Assembly: GCA_050309775.1 (NCBI GenBank)
Contig: JBNRMV010000013.1
Coordinates: forward strand, 186,001 to 250,000
Reading direction: 5' to 3'
Length of the DNA stretch: 64,000 nucleotides
Origin: DTU072 sp050309775
GTDB lineage: Bacteria; Bacillota; Clostridia; Christensenellales; DTU072
The notes under the pieces are model-generated. The model was not told the origin of the DNA and did no database searches. It saw nothing but the letters and a program-made list of their open reading frames with translations. Each line of letters begins with the position of its first letter. Position 1 is the stretch's first letter. Below, one piece after another: positions 27,738-36,913 of the stretch. A program made the translations under genes and the position numbers.

Positions 27738-27774
27738 AAAAACTGCTCCCGCTCATTTGGCATATTTAATAATT

Positions 27775-27803
27775 ATTCTAACACAAAAATCCGTTAATAA
27801 CAA
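27775..27803 (-). promoter_or_regulatory. Promoter of the GH2 gene
   Basis: Minus-strand TTGTTA (27798-27803), 17-bp spacer, TGT-TAGAAT extended -10 (27775-27780), 38 bp before the ATG. Confidence 0.55.
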
Positions 27804-27910
27804 TAAAAATATAAACATTATGTCCTATACTTATGCGCTCCTGCAAAATACAAATGTTGGGTCTTGCTAAAAAACCGCATGCGCAAATGCCACCGCTTGT
27901 GTTTCTTTGC

Positions 27911-27939
27911 TTGACAATGAAATTTACTGTTTGTATAAT
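27911..27939 (+). promoter_or_regulatory. Perfect consensus sigma-A promoter of folT
   Basis: TTGACA (27911-27916), 17-bp spacer, TATAAT (27934-27939). Transcription is predicted to start at about 27946, at the first base of the riboswitch. Confidence 0.85.
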
Positions 27940-27945
27940 AAATGG

Positions 27946-28041
27946 TAGCAGAGTAGACAAGATGCGTAAAGTGTCGCAAAATGGGATGTTGTTTGCGAAC
28001 GAAAGATGTATCAATCTGCGGTATCTTGTCGCGTCCGTTGC
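27946..28041 (+). promoter_or_regulatory. Tetrahydrofolate riboswitch (folT leader, THF-I class)
   Basis: The leader contains the conserved blocks of the THF riboswitch in the right order: AGAGTAGA, GCGTAAAGTG, GGGATGTTG, ACGAA, GCGGT and CGCGTCCG. Pairings seen: P2 GACAAGAT (27956-27963) with ATCTTGTC (28023-28030), P3 CGCAAA with TTTGCG, and a short P1 GCAG with TTGC. The next gene is a folate-type ECF S component, the classic partner of this RNA. It should sense reduced folates and lower expression of the transporter. Confidence 0.9.
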
Positions 28042-28065
28042 AAAAGTATAATGCTTTTTTGATGG

Positions 28066-28088
28066 ACCTCTCTCAAGCTCAGGGAGGT
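28066..28088 (+). promoter_or_regulatory. Hairpin masking the folT ribosome binding site
   Basis: ACCTCTC (28066-28072) pairs with GGGAGGT (28082-28088), one G-U pair, burying the SD sequence of folT, whose ATG is at 28095. This is the likely expression platform, working on translation. A role as a weak terminator is possible but the T-run is short. Confidence 0.65.
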
Positions 28089-28094
28089 TTTGTT

Positions 28095-28673
28095 ATGTCC
28101 ACAAAAAAAATCGCTACGCTAGCCATGCTGGTGTCCATTTCCGTCTTGTTCAATATCTTCACTATATTGACCGGTGTAAAGTACTTCGCCATCACCTTCA
28201 CATACATTCCGGCTTTTGTTGCAGGAGCGTTTATGGGTCCGGTTTCGGGGTTCATAGTGCCGTTTTTGGGAGACCTAATCGCTGGTTTCATACATCCGCT
28301 TGGACCGTACAACCCCATGATCGGCATTGCTTCCGGACTGCTTGGATTTATTCCGGGCATCGTATTCAAATACTTGAAAATAAATGTAGAAAACATAAGT
28401 ATACACAAAAGACAAGGTTTACGCATCTTTTTCAATTACTTGCAAAATGACTATGTAAAACTTGTGCTTTCTGCCTTGCTTTGCCTTGTCATATGCACCG
28501 CCGGTCTGAACACGCTTGCTTTATACATTATGCTTGGCGCACAAAAGACTTACTGGGCATTCCTTGTTGTGCGGCTGCCCTTTCAGGTTGCCGTAATTGC
28601 AATAAATCTTACGGTTATGATTATAATTTGGAAACCGCTGCGCGCGCTGGAACGAAAATTCTCTTTCAAATAA
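28095..28673 (+). CDS. folT: Folate ECF transporter S component (FolT)
   Basis: 192-residue integral membrane substrate-binding subunit of an energy-coupling factor importer. About five or six hydrophobic segments are seen, with the family motif GPVSGFIVPFLGDLIAGF and a PYNPMIG-like loop around residues 40-80. It brings folates into the cell together with the shared EcfA/A'/T module, which is not in this window. The frame runs upstream to 27981, but that part is the riboswitch; the ATG at 28095 has a GGGAGG site 6-7 nt upstream. The THF riboswitch strongly supports the folate call. Its last 8 bp overlap the 3' end of the convergent flippase gene. Confidence 0.93.
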   Translation: MSTKKIATLAMLVSISVLFNIFTILTGVKYFAITFTYIPAFVAGAFMGPVSGFIVPFLGDLIAGFIHPLGPYNPMIGIASGLLGFIPGIVFKYLKINVENISIHKRQGLRIFFNYLQNDYVKLVLSALLCLVICTAGLNTLALYIMLGAQKTYWAFLVVRLPFQVAVIAINLTVMIIIWKPLRALERKFSFK

Positions 28674-30177
28674 CCAACGCCTGGCGGCTGAATCTTGTCT
28701 TTAAGAAAGCCTTTATATCGATAAGCTCTGTCATTGAGCAAAGCGCAACATACATAAAAAACCCCATCGGCAGCGCAATAATAATGGCAAACTGACCCAT
28801 AAAATGTCGGCATATGCCGTATAGGCTGTATGCAAAATAGCCGCATGGAAATACAAACAGCAACACCATTATGAATATCCGCAAAAACTCTGCCCTGAAA
28901 GCGGTTTTTTTGCGCAAGGTGACCAGGTTCAAACATGCCGTGATTACAAGCGACAGCATGGAAGCCGTCGCAACGGAATATATGCCAATAAATTTTGGCA
29001 GAAAATATATGCAGGCCACAAGCAGCGCCGTACCTGCCATATAGTTCATAAACGCTTTGAATTCCAGTCCGATTGAGTTTAGCGCAGATTGCGTAAGTTG
29101 ACTGACCGTCATGGGCAGCATCATAAAAGAAGCTACTTGAAGGTACTTTCCCGAAACGCTGTCTTTGAATAAAAAGAGCGTCAACTCCTCCCCCAACGCA
29201 TAAAAGCACAGCATAAATCCGCCGCTAATCAAGAGCGCAAAGTTTATGCCGTTGTTTAACTGACGATTGAGCAAACGCAAATTGTTTTTTGCGCCGTTTT
29301 CGCTCATCTCGGGCACCAGTACGATTGCCAGCGAAGAAATGATTGCGTTGGGCGCTAACAGCAGCGGCATTGCCATGCCGGCTATGCGTCCGAAACTTGC
29401 CGTTGCTTCGCTAACAGAAAAGCCTGCCTGAACCAGTCTTGCAGGCAGCAAAATAGCCGTCAAAGTCGAAACAAGTCCACCGAACAGCCGCATTGCCGTT
29501 ATCGGCATGGCGGGCAGGAATATTTCTTTAATTTTTGCAGGCTTTGTTATTTTGCCGCCTTTTGAAAAGAACAATATCAATAATATTATAGCAACCAAAA
29601 TATCCGACACCGTAAACGCAAGCGCAATGCCATAATAACCGCTCAATCCGCTGATTATACCGCTGACAAAAATTGCGCTGAAAAGTATGCGGAATACTTC
29701 CTCAACCGTTTCGGTGATGCTGAATGCAGTAAACTGCTTGCTTCCCCAAAACCAGCCTCTTACTATGCAATAAATCGTTGACGATACAATGGCAGGTATC
29801 ATAATAACGAACATAGGCACGACCTTTGGGTCGGATACTATATAAGGCAACAGAGGTTTTCCCAACCAAAGCACCAACGCTACTGCGACAGAGATGCATA
29901 TACCCATGACAAGCGCTGACGAAAACAAAGAGAATTCCCCCTCTTTGTTCAACGCCCTGCTCTCTGCTGTTTTTCTTGACAGCACCAGCGGAATGCCTGA
30001 CGCTGAAAAACAGGCGAACAAATAAAACATAGATATGCTAATTTGATAAAGTCCAACAGTCTCGGCGCCCAAAGCCCTTGAAAGGTATATTTTGAAAAGA
30101 AAGGACAATCCGCGCGTAAATACCGAAAAAACCGTCACCGTGGCTACTGCCTTGATTACTTTTTTGTTTTTTGCCAT
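28666..30177 (-). CDS. SpoVB/MurJ-type lipid-linked oligosaccharide flippase
   Basis: 503-residue membrane protein of the MOP exporter superfamily, with about 14 hydrophobic helices. The N-terminal TRGLSFLFKIYLSRALG and SGIPLVLSRKTAE are typical of the SpoVB/YtgP (polysaccharide biosynthesis) group, which flips lipid-linked cell-wall or spore-cortex precursors. No clear SD precedes the ATG at 30177; this is the only sensible start because the first helix begins right after it. The gene ends convergently inside folT. A 112-bp gap with a terminator separates it from the upstream lipoprotein gene. Confidence 0.85.
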   Translation of the reverse strand: MAKNKKVIKAVATVTVFSVFTRGLSFLFKIYLSRALGAETVGLYQISISMFYLFACFSASGIPLVLSRKTAESRALNKEGEFSLFSSALVMGICISVAVALVLWLGKPLLPYIVSDPKVVPMFVIMIPAIVSSTIYCIVRGWFWGSKQFTAFSITETVEEVFRILFSAIFVSGIISGLSGYYGIALAFTVSDILVAIILLILFFSKGGKITKPAKIKEIFLPAMPITAMRLFGGLVSTLTAILLPARLVQAGFSVSEATASFGRIAGMAMPLLLAPNAIISSLAIVLVPEMSENGAKNNLRLLNRQLNNGINFALLISGGFMLCFYALGEELTLFLFKDSVSGKYLQVASFMMLPMTVSQLTQSALNSIGLEFKAFMNYMAGTALLVACIYFLPKFIGIYSVATASMLSLVITACLNLVTLRKKTAFRAEFLRIFIMVLLFVFPCGYFAYSLYGICRHFMGQFAIIIALPMGFFMYVALCSMTELIDIKAFLKTRFSRQALVI

Positions 30178-30248
30178 ATAAAAATATATTGTTTTGAATA
30201 CATGTTTATGTATATTGATAAGATTGACTTGGCGCCCAAACTTTAAGC

Positions 30249-30274
30249 AAAAAAAACTGTCCGTTTCCGGACAG
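30249..30274 (-). terminator. Intrinsic terminator of the large lipoprotein gene
   Basis: Minus-strand CTGTCCG-GAAA-CGGACAG followed by eight T, 16 bp past the stop of the 1653-residue gene. Confidence 0.8.
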
Positions 30275-30289
30275 CTTTTTATTCATTGA

Positions 30290-33200
30290 TTATTTTTTCT
30301 TCTTTTTCTTTGGAAGTACCCTCTGCACATATTTGGGTTTTTCTTCCTTGTCGGTAAACTCGTCATCTGTCAGCACATCGACCTTTTCTGTGGGTTTGAT
30401 AGGCTCGACGACTATTGCTTTCTCGGTCTTAACAACATTTTCGCCCTTGACCTTCTTCGGATGCTTTTTGCGGAATCTCTTGACCAGTACTACGACTATA
30501 GTAACTATGATTACCACACCGATAATAATGGTTGAGACCAGCAGCCAAATGTCGCCTCTGTCAAATATGCTATCTTTCTTGCCCGGCTCTGAGGGGTCTT
30601 CATTGGGAGGCAGCGGGTCGGTGCTGTCGTCTTTGTAGAGATAGAACTGATTTGCGCTAAGTTTTTGCGCATCCTCGCTGAGCGCGTCAAAAGTCTCTTT
30701 GGCGGTGCTGTATTGTGTGGCGTCAATAGTTTCTAGTTTGACATCGTCTATTACAAGCATGCCCTTGATTTTCTCGTCAGCTGCGTTTCCGCCCAAACTA
30801 AACGCCCATTTCACGCTCTTTGTTATGTCGTTTTCGTTGTAGATATACATTGCGTATTCTGTGTATTCCTCATTACTCTTGTCAGATGTGTTGAGTTTTA
30901 TGACGGTGTATTCGTCATTGTTGCCCTCGTACAAATATCTAAATTCGGCATATGTGCCTTCGGCAAGCATGGTCTTTGCTTTGAATGTGATTTTGTAATA
31001 GGTTTTTGACGACAACACTCTGGAGTTTGTCAGCGTGTATTTTTGACCGTTGTTGACAAGGTTGGACATTACCAGCGAATTGTAGCCGCTTATTTTTATG
31101 AATGCGCCAAGGTCAAAGTCTGCCGGCAGGAATGCCGCAAAGGCATCGGGGTTGGTGTCGTTGGTTATCAACGGGTGGTCGTTTGACTTTATGTCAAGGT
31201 AAGAATATACTCCGTACAGTCTGCTTTCGTCCACCGTGGCGCCATCGGTTGCTCTCGCCCAAGTGTATGCGTTCGGCGTGTGTCCTCTGTGGAAGCCCTC
31301 ATTGTACTTGTCATTGGAGTCAAATTCCGTCGTAACGGTATTCTCTGTGTAAGAGTCGAAAGAGTCGATGGTATAGCTCAATACTTTGTAAGCAAACTCA
31401 TTGGCATAAACCATTTCAAACGGCAGATATACTTCATTGCCCACATAGTATTCGCCTTCTTTGTCGTCGGCGGTCTTTGCCGTCGATTTGTTCTTGTATT
31501 CGTCTTCTGTCAGCGTACGGACTTGTACATTGTCAAAGAATATCGTACCCTTTGACAGCGCATTTGTACCGTACATTTTTGTGGATTCGGTCTCTGTGCC
31601 GGGGGTGCCTCTGTCATAAGGATTGCCCATGGTCAGCTGCAATTCGATATTTGAACTTTGCGCGCCGGTGGCAATATAGAAGCGATATTGCACCCAAGCG
31701 CCGTTGGTGTCTTGGTTTACATAGCCGATATATTCATCCCTTGTTTCAAGCACTTCGCTGATATCCTCAAAGCCTATGCTTGCCTTGGCGCCGTTGAGGG
31801 TCTTTGCCCAAACGCTGATTTCATAGAATGCATTGGCATTCAGCGCCTTGCTGACGGCGGTTATGTTGGCGCGCAGGAGATAATTGCTCTCTACCATCAA
31901 CATAGTGCTGTACGGGCTGATATAGTTTGAGTCGGCAAACATTGTGTCTTTGTATATGCCGTCTTTATAGGTTTTGTAGTTTATGGTGCCTATGTTGTAC
32001 TCTCTCTTTGTGCCCTCGTATTTTGTGAATACGGCGTCGCCCGTTGTCACGGTGTTGGCATAGGCGTCTGACCTTGTGCCTACTCCGTTGTCGGATACGG
32101 CTCTGACAACAAAGCTGCCCTTTGCCTTGCTGGTTATTTCAAAACGATAGTGCCATTCTTCGGCATCGCCCTCGCCGACTTCCTTATATTTTGCGTCGGT
32201 ATCGACATAACCGATATAAAGTTCGTCAACATCCTCTTCGTCTACATCTATGGTATTCAATATATATATTTCATAGCCCGCAGGTTTGTCACCGTTGGCG
32301 TCGACAACATGTTTCCATGTCAGGAAAGGCTTTTGGGTGTCGGCAACCGTCAGATTTTCTATCTTCAGCGTAGGCTTGTTGTAGCCGTTTGTGGTGATAG
32401 AAGAAGCCGTCGGCATCGTCCAGTTGCTGGTGGGCGCAACGCCTACAAGCTCGCCCTTGTCGTTGACTGCGTCTTCTTTTATGTCGGCAAGGTTTATGGA
32501 GCCAAAGTTGGCATTTGTCACGCTTTCAGAAGATGACGGCGCGGTATTTGAGAACGCGTGGGACTTGGTCTGGTCGCCCGATTTGGTAGAAGCATTGTAT
32601 TCGCTGAACTTTATTTCTTTCATTGTGATAGCCGAAATATGCAGAGCGCCTTTTATATAAGACGAGGTGTCAAACCTTGTGCCGCTTCCCAAAGTGAATT
32701 TCAATGAAACCAAGTTGTTTTTCAGTGTGTCGCCCTTTATATAGAATACAAGTTCCTGCCATTCCTCATCATTAAAGGTGGTGAATGAAGAAGTGCTGGA
32801 CATATCGTCGGCGCTGTCGGCTGCCTTTGACATAAGCGCAAGGGTGGCGCCCAAATTCTTGTCAATGCCGGAAGTCTTTGCCCAGAATGACAACCTGTAG
32901 CATTTGTTGGCAAGGATTTCTCTGGTTTTGCGGAAAGTCAGAACGCCTGCGGTATAGTCAAGGTTTTCCATTTTCAGCAGGTTGTAGAAACTCTGCACTC
33001 CGCCTATAGTTATGGGATAGGTCTCGTCGTCAACTATGGAGTATGCAAGAAGCGCTCTGTCGTCTTGCGCAACTCCTGACGCCAGCGCTTTTTCCCAAAG
33101 GTCGGTGTCTGCCAGCGTGTCGTCGTCAGAGAACTTTATGTTGCCGGTGGTGTCAATAAGTCCGCCGATGTCGGTGTTTCCGCTCAACTCGTCTTCTGTC

Positions 33201-35251
33201 GTAAACGGGCTGAGTTCTTGATAATCCTTTCCGGCTTGAGCCGTCTGGCTTTCAATTATGGTAATGTTGTCAAAAATAGCCCCGCCTAACATAAGCGTGG
33301 TATAATCGGCATTGGAGCCTTCGCCAAACCAGAATTCAAGCGTAACTTTTCTGTCAGAAAGCTGATTGCCGTTTATGTTGAATTCAAGCTGTTGCCATTC
33401 GCCAATCTTGGTCGTATCGGTCTTTATGGGGTCAAGGTCGCCGGCTCCGGTAACTTTGAATTGCGCATACGGGCGCAGGTCATAGCTGTCTTCGCCGGTA
33501 GCTACTGAATTGGCATCTCTCCATTGCCAGTATTTTTGCATATAGTCATTGTATTTCTCGGTATATGTCGCCAAATCAGTATCATATTTTGTCCATTTTT
33601 TCAGCGCCGCATCAAGTCCCTCATACTCATCTTTCATGTCGTCATAAAGTGTCTTGTAGGCTGACGAATTTGCGGTATCTTCTGCAATGGCGTTTCTGCG
33701 TTCTGCGCCCAAAGCGTCTATGGCAGCTTTCTGCGCTTCGCTCAACACGCTGTCCGTAATGAGGCCCTCGCTTATTCTTTTATGGTTATATTCTGCCTCT
33801 GCTACTATCATAGCTTGGCGGGCTGTATCAACTGCCTCCTCAGTAGGTCTGTCCTCGGTCGGCTCCGTGGGTTGTGTACCTACGGAAGATGTCGGAGGAG
33901 TGGGCAGGTCGATTGACCAAACATATACCCATACTTTTATGGTATAGAATGTATTCTTTCTGATAAGAAGTTGTTTCGTGCTGGTGAAACCTGCTCCCGA
34001 AAGGTCGTCATGGAATATCATAAGAGCCTTGTATTCAGGCAGGCTGCCTGCCGCCGCCTCTCTCTCCGCCGTCAAGCGGAATATGCCGTCATTTGACATA
34101 AAGTCTGCTCTGTCGGGCGCAATAAATGTCGATTTGCTATGGTCAGCGGCATAGGTATTTATATATTTCTTGTCGCCTTCTTTCGTGCTGTCGTACCTAT
34201 ACATCTTGGACATGTCAACAATGCCGACAAAGGGCTTGTCCACTGTGGGTTTGTTGGCGGTAAGTCCGCTCTTTCCTTCAACAAGGTTGTAGTTGACTGC
34301 GTTGTTGGAGGTGTTGGAGCCGCTTCTGAAAGAATAAAAATAGTCAGGAGATGAGGTCACCGAAAGTTCGCTCTGCTGCTCGAAATTCATGTCGGGGAAA
34401 AGCATTGTGGTCTTTTTCACTTTGGCTGAATTCGTGGCGGCGGCGTATTGCTCGGCGGTAATTTCTGAACAAATGACATTGTCAAAAAGCGCAGCGCCTT
34501 TTGTGGAATAGACATTCTCTACGCTCTTGATTGTTGCAGGTCCGTGTCCCAGCCACAAACGCACTTTTATGCTTCTGGCAGCGTCATATGTGCTGCCTTC
34601 AATATATACTTCATAGGTCTGCCATTCGCCGTCGGTGTTTATTCTCGGGAATTCCGCATAAACTCCGCCGTCGATTATTATCCATGCGCCTTTCATTTCT
34701 TTGTCGTCTTCTTCTACACCCGTCAAATCTATGTCTGTAAGCACGCTTATTTGCAATTTGTAATAAGTCTTTGCTTTGAGTGTAAAATCCGAAGAATTTT
34801 TATAATAAATCGAACCGGCTGTCTTTGTGGAAGCAAGCAACAGCGCATTTGTGTCCTGTAGCTTGTCCGGGTCGTCTTTTTCTTTCGGGGTCTTGGGGTC
34901 TACTCCAGGATAGGTCATCGTATTGTTGATGCTGAACGCCTTGCGCTCTCTCTCAAACAAGGCTTTGTCGCTCAAATCGATGCCGCCATATACAATGCCG
35001 TCAGTGGCCTTTGTCAGTGAGCCGGAATTTATTTCCCAGCCGGTGACATTCTCTTTGGTGTACTTTTTGCTGCCGGTCGCATTTGTGACATTATAAAAAG
35101 TGCCGTTGGCGACAAGCTGAGTACGGGTGATAATCTCCGGTGTTTGGTCGTCGGGGTCATCCGTAAAATCAGGCTCTTTGCAGGCCACCAGACCCAAAGC
35201 CAATGTCAGCGCCACTAAAATGATGAGCATAGAGTATATAAGTTTTTTCAT
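30290..35251 (-). CDS. Large surface lipoprotein with carbohydrate-binding-like modules and C-terminal membrane anchor
   Basis: 1653 residues. It has a lipoprotein signal with LVAC (Cys24) at the N-terminus and, unusually, a second anchor at the C-terminus: a transmembrane helix, then a long cytosolic tail ending in KKKKKK. The start at 35251 follows AGGTGG. The ectodomain repeats a jelly-roll-like pattern about five times: YYK-x-x-x-x-V/A-K-T, then W-x-x-Y-x-F/V-Y-I, V-x-L-x-L-G, and ALFDNV...T-x-x-E-Y. This resembles CBM4/9-type carbohydrate-binding modules. At about residues 445-590 a Pro/Thr-rich linker and a charged helical stretch interrupt one module. No catalytic domain is apparent. 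It probably binds glycans at the cell surface. A fibronectin-like segment may lie near residues 990-1080. Confidence 0.8.
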   Translation of the reverse strand: MKKLIYSMLIILVALTLALGLVACKEPDFTDDPDDQTPEIITRTQLVANGTFYNVTNATGSKKYTKENVTGWEINSGSLTKATDGIVYGGIDLSDKALFERERKAFSINNTMTYPGVDPKTPKEKDDPDKLQDTNALLLASTKTAGSIYYKNSSDFTLKAKTYYKLQISVLTDIDLTGVEEDDKEMKGAWIIIDGGVYAEFPRINTDGEWQTYEVYIEGSTYDAARSIKVRLWLGHGPATIKSVENVYSTKGAALFDNVICSEITAEQYAAATNSAKVKKTTMLFPDMNFEQQSELSVTSSPDYFYSFRSGSNTSNNAVNYNLVEGKSGLTANKPTVDKPFVGIVDMSKMYRYDSTKEGDKKYINTYAADHSKSTFIAPDRADFMSNDGIFRLTAEREAAAGSLPEYKALMIFHDDLSGAGFTSTKQLLIRKNTFYTIKVWVYVWSIDLPTPPTSSVGTQPTEPTEDRPTEEAVDTARQAMIVAEAEYNHKRISEGLITDSVLSEAQKAAIDALGAERRNAIAEDTANSSAYKTLYDDMKDEYEGLDAALKKWTKYDTDLATYTEKYNDYMQKYWQWRDANSVATGEDSYDLRPYAQFKVTGAGDLDPIKTDTTKIGEWQQLEFNINGNQLSDRKVTLEFWFGEGSNADYTTLMLGGAIFDNITIIESQTAQAGKDYQELSPFTTEDELSGNTDIGGLIDTTGNIKFSDDDTLADTDLWEKALASGVAQDDRALLAYSIVDDETYPITIGGVQSFYNLLKMENLDYTAGVLTFRKTREILANKCYRLSFWAKTSGIDKNLGATLALMSKAADSADDMSSTSSFTTFNDEEWQELVFYIKGDTLKNNLVSLKFTLGSGTRFDTSSYIKGALHISAITMKEIKFSEYNASTKSGDQTKSHAFSNTAPSSSESVTNANFGSINLADIKEDAVNDKGELVGVAPTSNWTMPTASSITTNGYNKPTLKIENLTVADTQKPFLTWKHVVDANGDKPAGYEIYILNTIDVDEEDVDELYIGYVDTDAKYKEVGEGDAEEWHYRFEITSKAKGSFVVRAVSDNGVGTRSDAYANTVTTGDAVFTKYEGTKREYNIGTINYKTYKDGIYKDTMFADSNYISPYSTMLMVESNYLLRANITAVSKALNANAFYEISVWAKTLNGAKASIGFEDISEVLETRDEYIGYVNQDTNGAWVQYRFYIATGAQSSNIELQLTMGNPYDRGTPGTETESTKMYGTNALSKGTIFFDNVQVRTLTEDEYKNKSTAKTADDKEGEYYVGNEVYLPFEMVYANEFAYKVLSYTIDSFDSYTENTVTTEFDSNDKYNEGFHRGHTPNAYTWARATDGATVDESRLYGVYSYLDIKSNDHPLITNDTNPDAFAAFLPADFDLGAFIKISGYNSLVMSNLVNNGQKYTLTNSRVLSSKTYYKITFKAKTMLAEGTYAEFRYLYEGNNDEYTVIKLNTSDKSNEEYTEYAMYIYNENDITKSVKWAFSLGGNAADEKIKGMLVIDDVKLETIDATQYSTAKETFDALSEDAQKLSANQFYLYKDDSTDPLPPNEDPSEPGKKDSIFDRGDIWLLVSTIIIGVVIIVTIVVVLVKRFRKKHPKKVKGENVVKTEKAIVVEPIKPTEKVDVLTDDEFTDKEEKPKYVQRVLPKKKKKK

Positions 35252-35306
35252 TACTACCACCTATCAATATTTATGCTTTGTAGCATATACTAAATAATCA
35301 CAATAA

Positions 35307-35335
35307 ATAATAACACACAGCCCAAATAAATTCAA
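35307..35335 (-). promoter_or_regulatory. Promoter of the large lipoprotein gene
   Basis: Minus-strand TTGAAT (35330-35335), 17-bp spacer, TGT-TATTAT extended -10 (35307-35312), 56 bp before the start. Confidence 0.65.
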
Positions 35336-35451
35336 CAATCTGGACGCAAGTATTTTTCTAAATTATGACCTGAGTTCCTTAAAATTAACTGGAATTAGCT
35401 ATGCAATAAATTATTTACGCTTTATTTACCGCAGGGAGCCTCAAAACATTT

Positions 35452-35479
35452 TTGTTTGATATGCAAGAAAGTGTATGAT
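35452..35479 (+). promoter_or_regulatory. Probable promoter of glutamate dehydrogenase
   Basis: TTGTTT (35452-35457), 16-bp spacer, TATGAT (35474-35479), 33 nt before the ATG. Nothing else is recognised in the 35336-35451 stretch. Confidence 0.45.
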
Positions 35480-35512
35480 AATTGTAGATAATTTCTAAAA
35501 TACGGAGGCTAT

Positions 35513-36850
35513 ATGAACACTTACGCAGAAAGAGTACTGGCAAATCTCAAACAAAGACACCCAACGCAAAAAGAATACTTGCAAGCGGCGAGCGAAATTT
35601 TGGAATCGCTTTCTTTTGTTTGCGACAAGCACCCCGAATACGAAAAGGCCGGTATTTTGGAAAGATTCATTGAGCCTGACAGAATGATAACATTCCGCGT
35701 CACTTGGGTTGACGACAACAACCAAGTGCAAGTAAACACAGGCTATCGTGTACAATACAATTCCGCCATAGGTCCATACAAAGGCGGATTACGCTTCCAC
35801 CCCTCGGTCAACACTTCAATAATAAAGTTCCTTGGATTGGAACAAATATTAAAAAACAGCCTGACCGGTCAGCCCATAGGCGGCGCAAAGGGCGGCAGCA
35901 ACTTTGACCCAAAAGGCAAGACTGACGGCGAAATTATGAGGTTCTGCCACAGCTTTATGGGAGAGCTTTGGCGGTTTATCGGTCCTGACACCGATGTGCC
36001 GGCAGGCGATATCGGCGTGGGCGCAAGAGAAATCGGATACTTGTATGGATATTACAAAAAGATGGTCAACGCCAACCTTTGCTCAATTACCGGCAGAGGC
36101 ATTCCTTACGGCGGCTCGTTGGCAAGAACCGAAGCCACAGGCTACGGATTGATATATTTTGTCAGAGAGATGCTTAAAGAGCGCGGCGAAACTTTTTACG
36201 GCAAAAAAGTCGTCATAAGCGGCTCGGGCAATGTTGCCATATATGCCCACGAAAAAGCCTCGATGTTAGGCGCCAAAGTCGTGGCAATGAGCGACTCGAC
36301 AGGATACATTTATGATGAGGACGGCATAGACCTCGACATAATCAAACAAATAAAAGAACGGGAAAGAAAGAGAATTTCCGAATATCTGAAATACTGCCCC
36401 AACGCAAAGTTTGTACCCGATTGCTCAAAAATCTGGCAAGTAAAGTGCAACATAGCCCTACCCTGCGCCACCCAAAACGAATTGGATGAAGAAGGCTGCC
36501 GAATGCTGATAAAAAATGGCGTTATCGCCGTCGGTGAAGGCGCCAACATGCCCACCACCGCCGAGGGCGCAAAGCTGCTGCTTGAAAACAATGTTATGTT
36601 TGCTCCCGCAAAGGCGGCAAATGCCGGCGGCGTTGCTACAAGCGCGCTTGAAATGGCTCAAGCCAGCCAAAGAATGTACTGGTCATTTGAAGATGTCGAC
36701 AAAGAGCTGAACAAAATTATGATAAACATATTCAAGCATTGCTCCAATGCGGCGCGCGAGTACGGCGTGGACGGCAACTATGCCATAGGCGCAAATATTG
36801 CCGGCTTTGAAAGAGTGGCAGACTCAATGATGGCTTTCGGAATATATTGA
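35513..36850 (+). CDS. gdhA: NADP-type glutamate dehydrogenase
   Basis: 445-residue hexameric-type enzyme that reductively aminates 2-oxoglutarate to glutamate, the main ammonia-assimilation step in many fermenters. It shows the family I signatures YKGGLRFHPSVN around residue 85-100 and IGGAKGGSNFDPKGKTD with the catalytic Lys near 122-138, then the Rossmann segment SGSGNVA, and near the C-terminus the EGANMPTT and AANAGGVATSALEM motifs. Length and N-terminus match the bacterial NADP-dependent class. ACGGAGG precedes the ATG, and a strong terminator follows at 36881. Confidence 0.96.
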   Translation: MNTYAERVLANLKQRHPTQKEYLQAASEILESLSFVCDKHPEYEKAGILERFIEPDRMITFRVTWVDDNNQVQVNTGYRVQYNSAIGPYKGGLRFHPSVNTSIIKFLGLEQILKNSLTGQPIGGAKGGSNFDPKGKTDGEIMRFCHSFMGELWRFIGPDTDVPAGDIGVGAREIGYLYGYYKKMVNANLCSITGRGIPYGGSLARTEATGYGLIYFVREMLKERGETFYGKKVVISGSGNVAIYAHEKASMLGAKVVAMSDSTGYIYDEDGIDLDIIKQIKERERKRISEYLKYCPNAKFVPDCSKIWQVKCNIALPCATQNELDEEGCRMLIKNGVIAVGEGANMPTTAEGAKLLLENNVMFAPAKAANAGGVATSALEMAQASQRMYWSFEDVDKELNKIMINIFKHCSNAAREYGVDGNYAIGANIAGFERVADSMMAFGIY

Positions 36851-36880
36851 TATCAACAAAATTAGTTTTTTTATAAAAGA

Positions 36881-36910
36881 AAATGCCGCTTGTCTGAAGC
36901 GGCATTTTTT
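36881..36910 (+). terminator. Intrinsic terminator after gdhA
   Basis: AAATGCCGCTT-GTCTG-AAGCGGCATTT stem followed by T-rich sequence. It also lies just past the convergent 538-residue gene and may serve both. Confidence 0.85.
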
Positions 36911-36913
36911 ATA

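Noticed and set aside
27981..28094. Upstream in-frame extension of folT
   Set aside because: It is the riboswitch; the ATG at 28095 has the proper SD and gives the family length.
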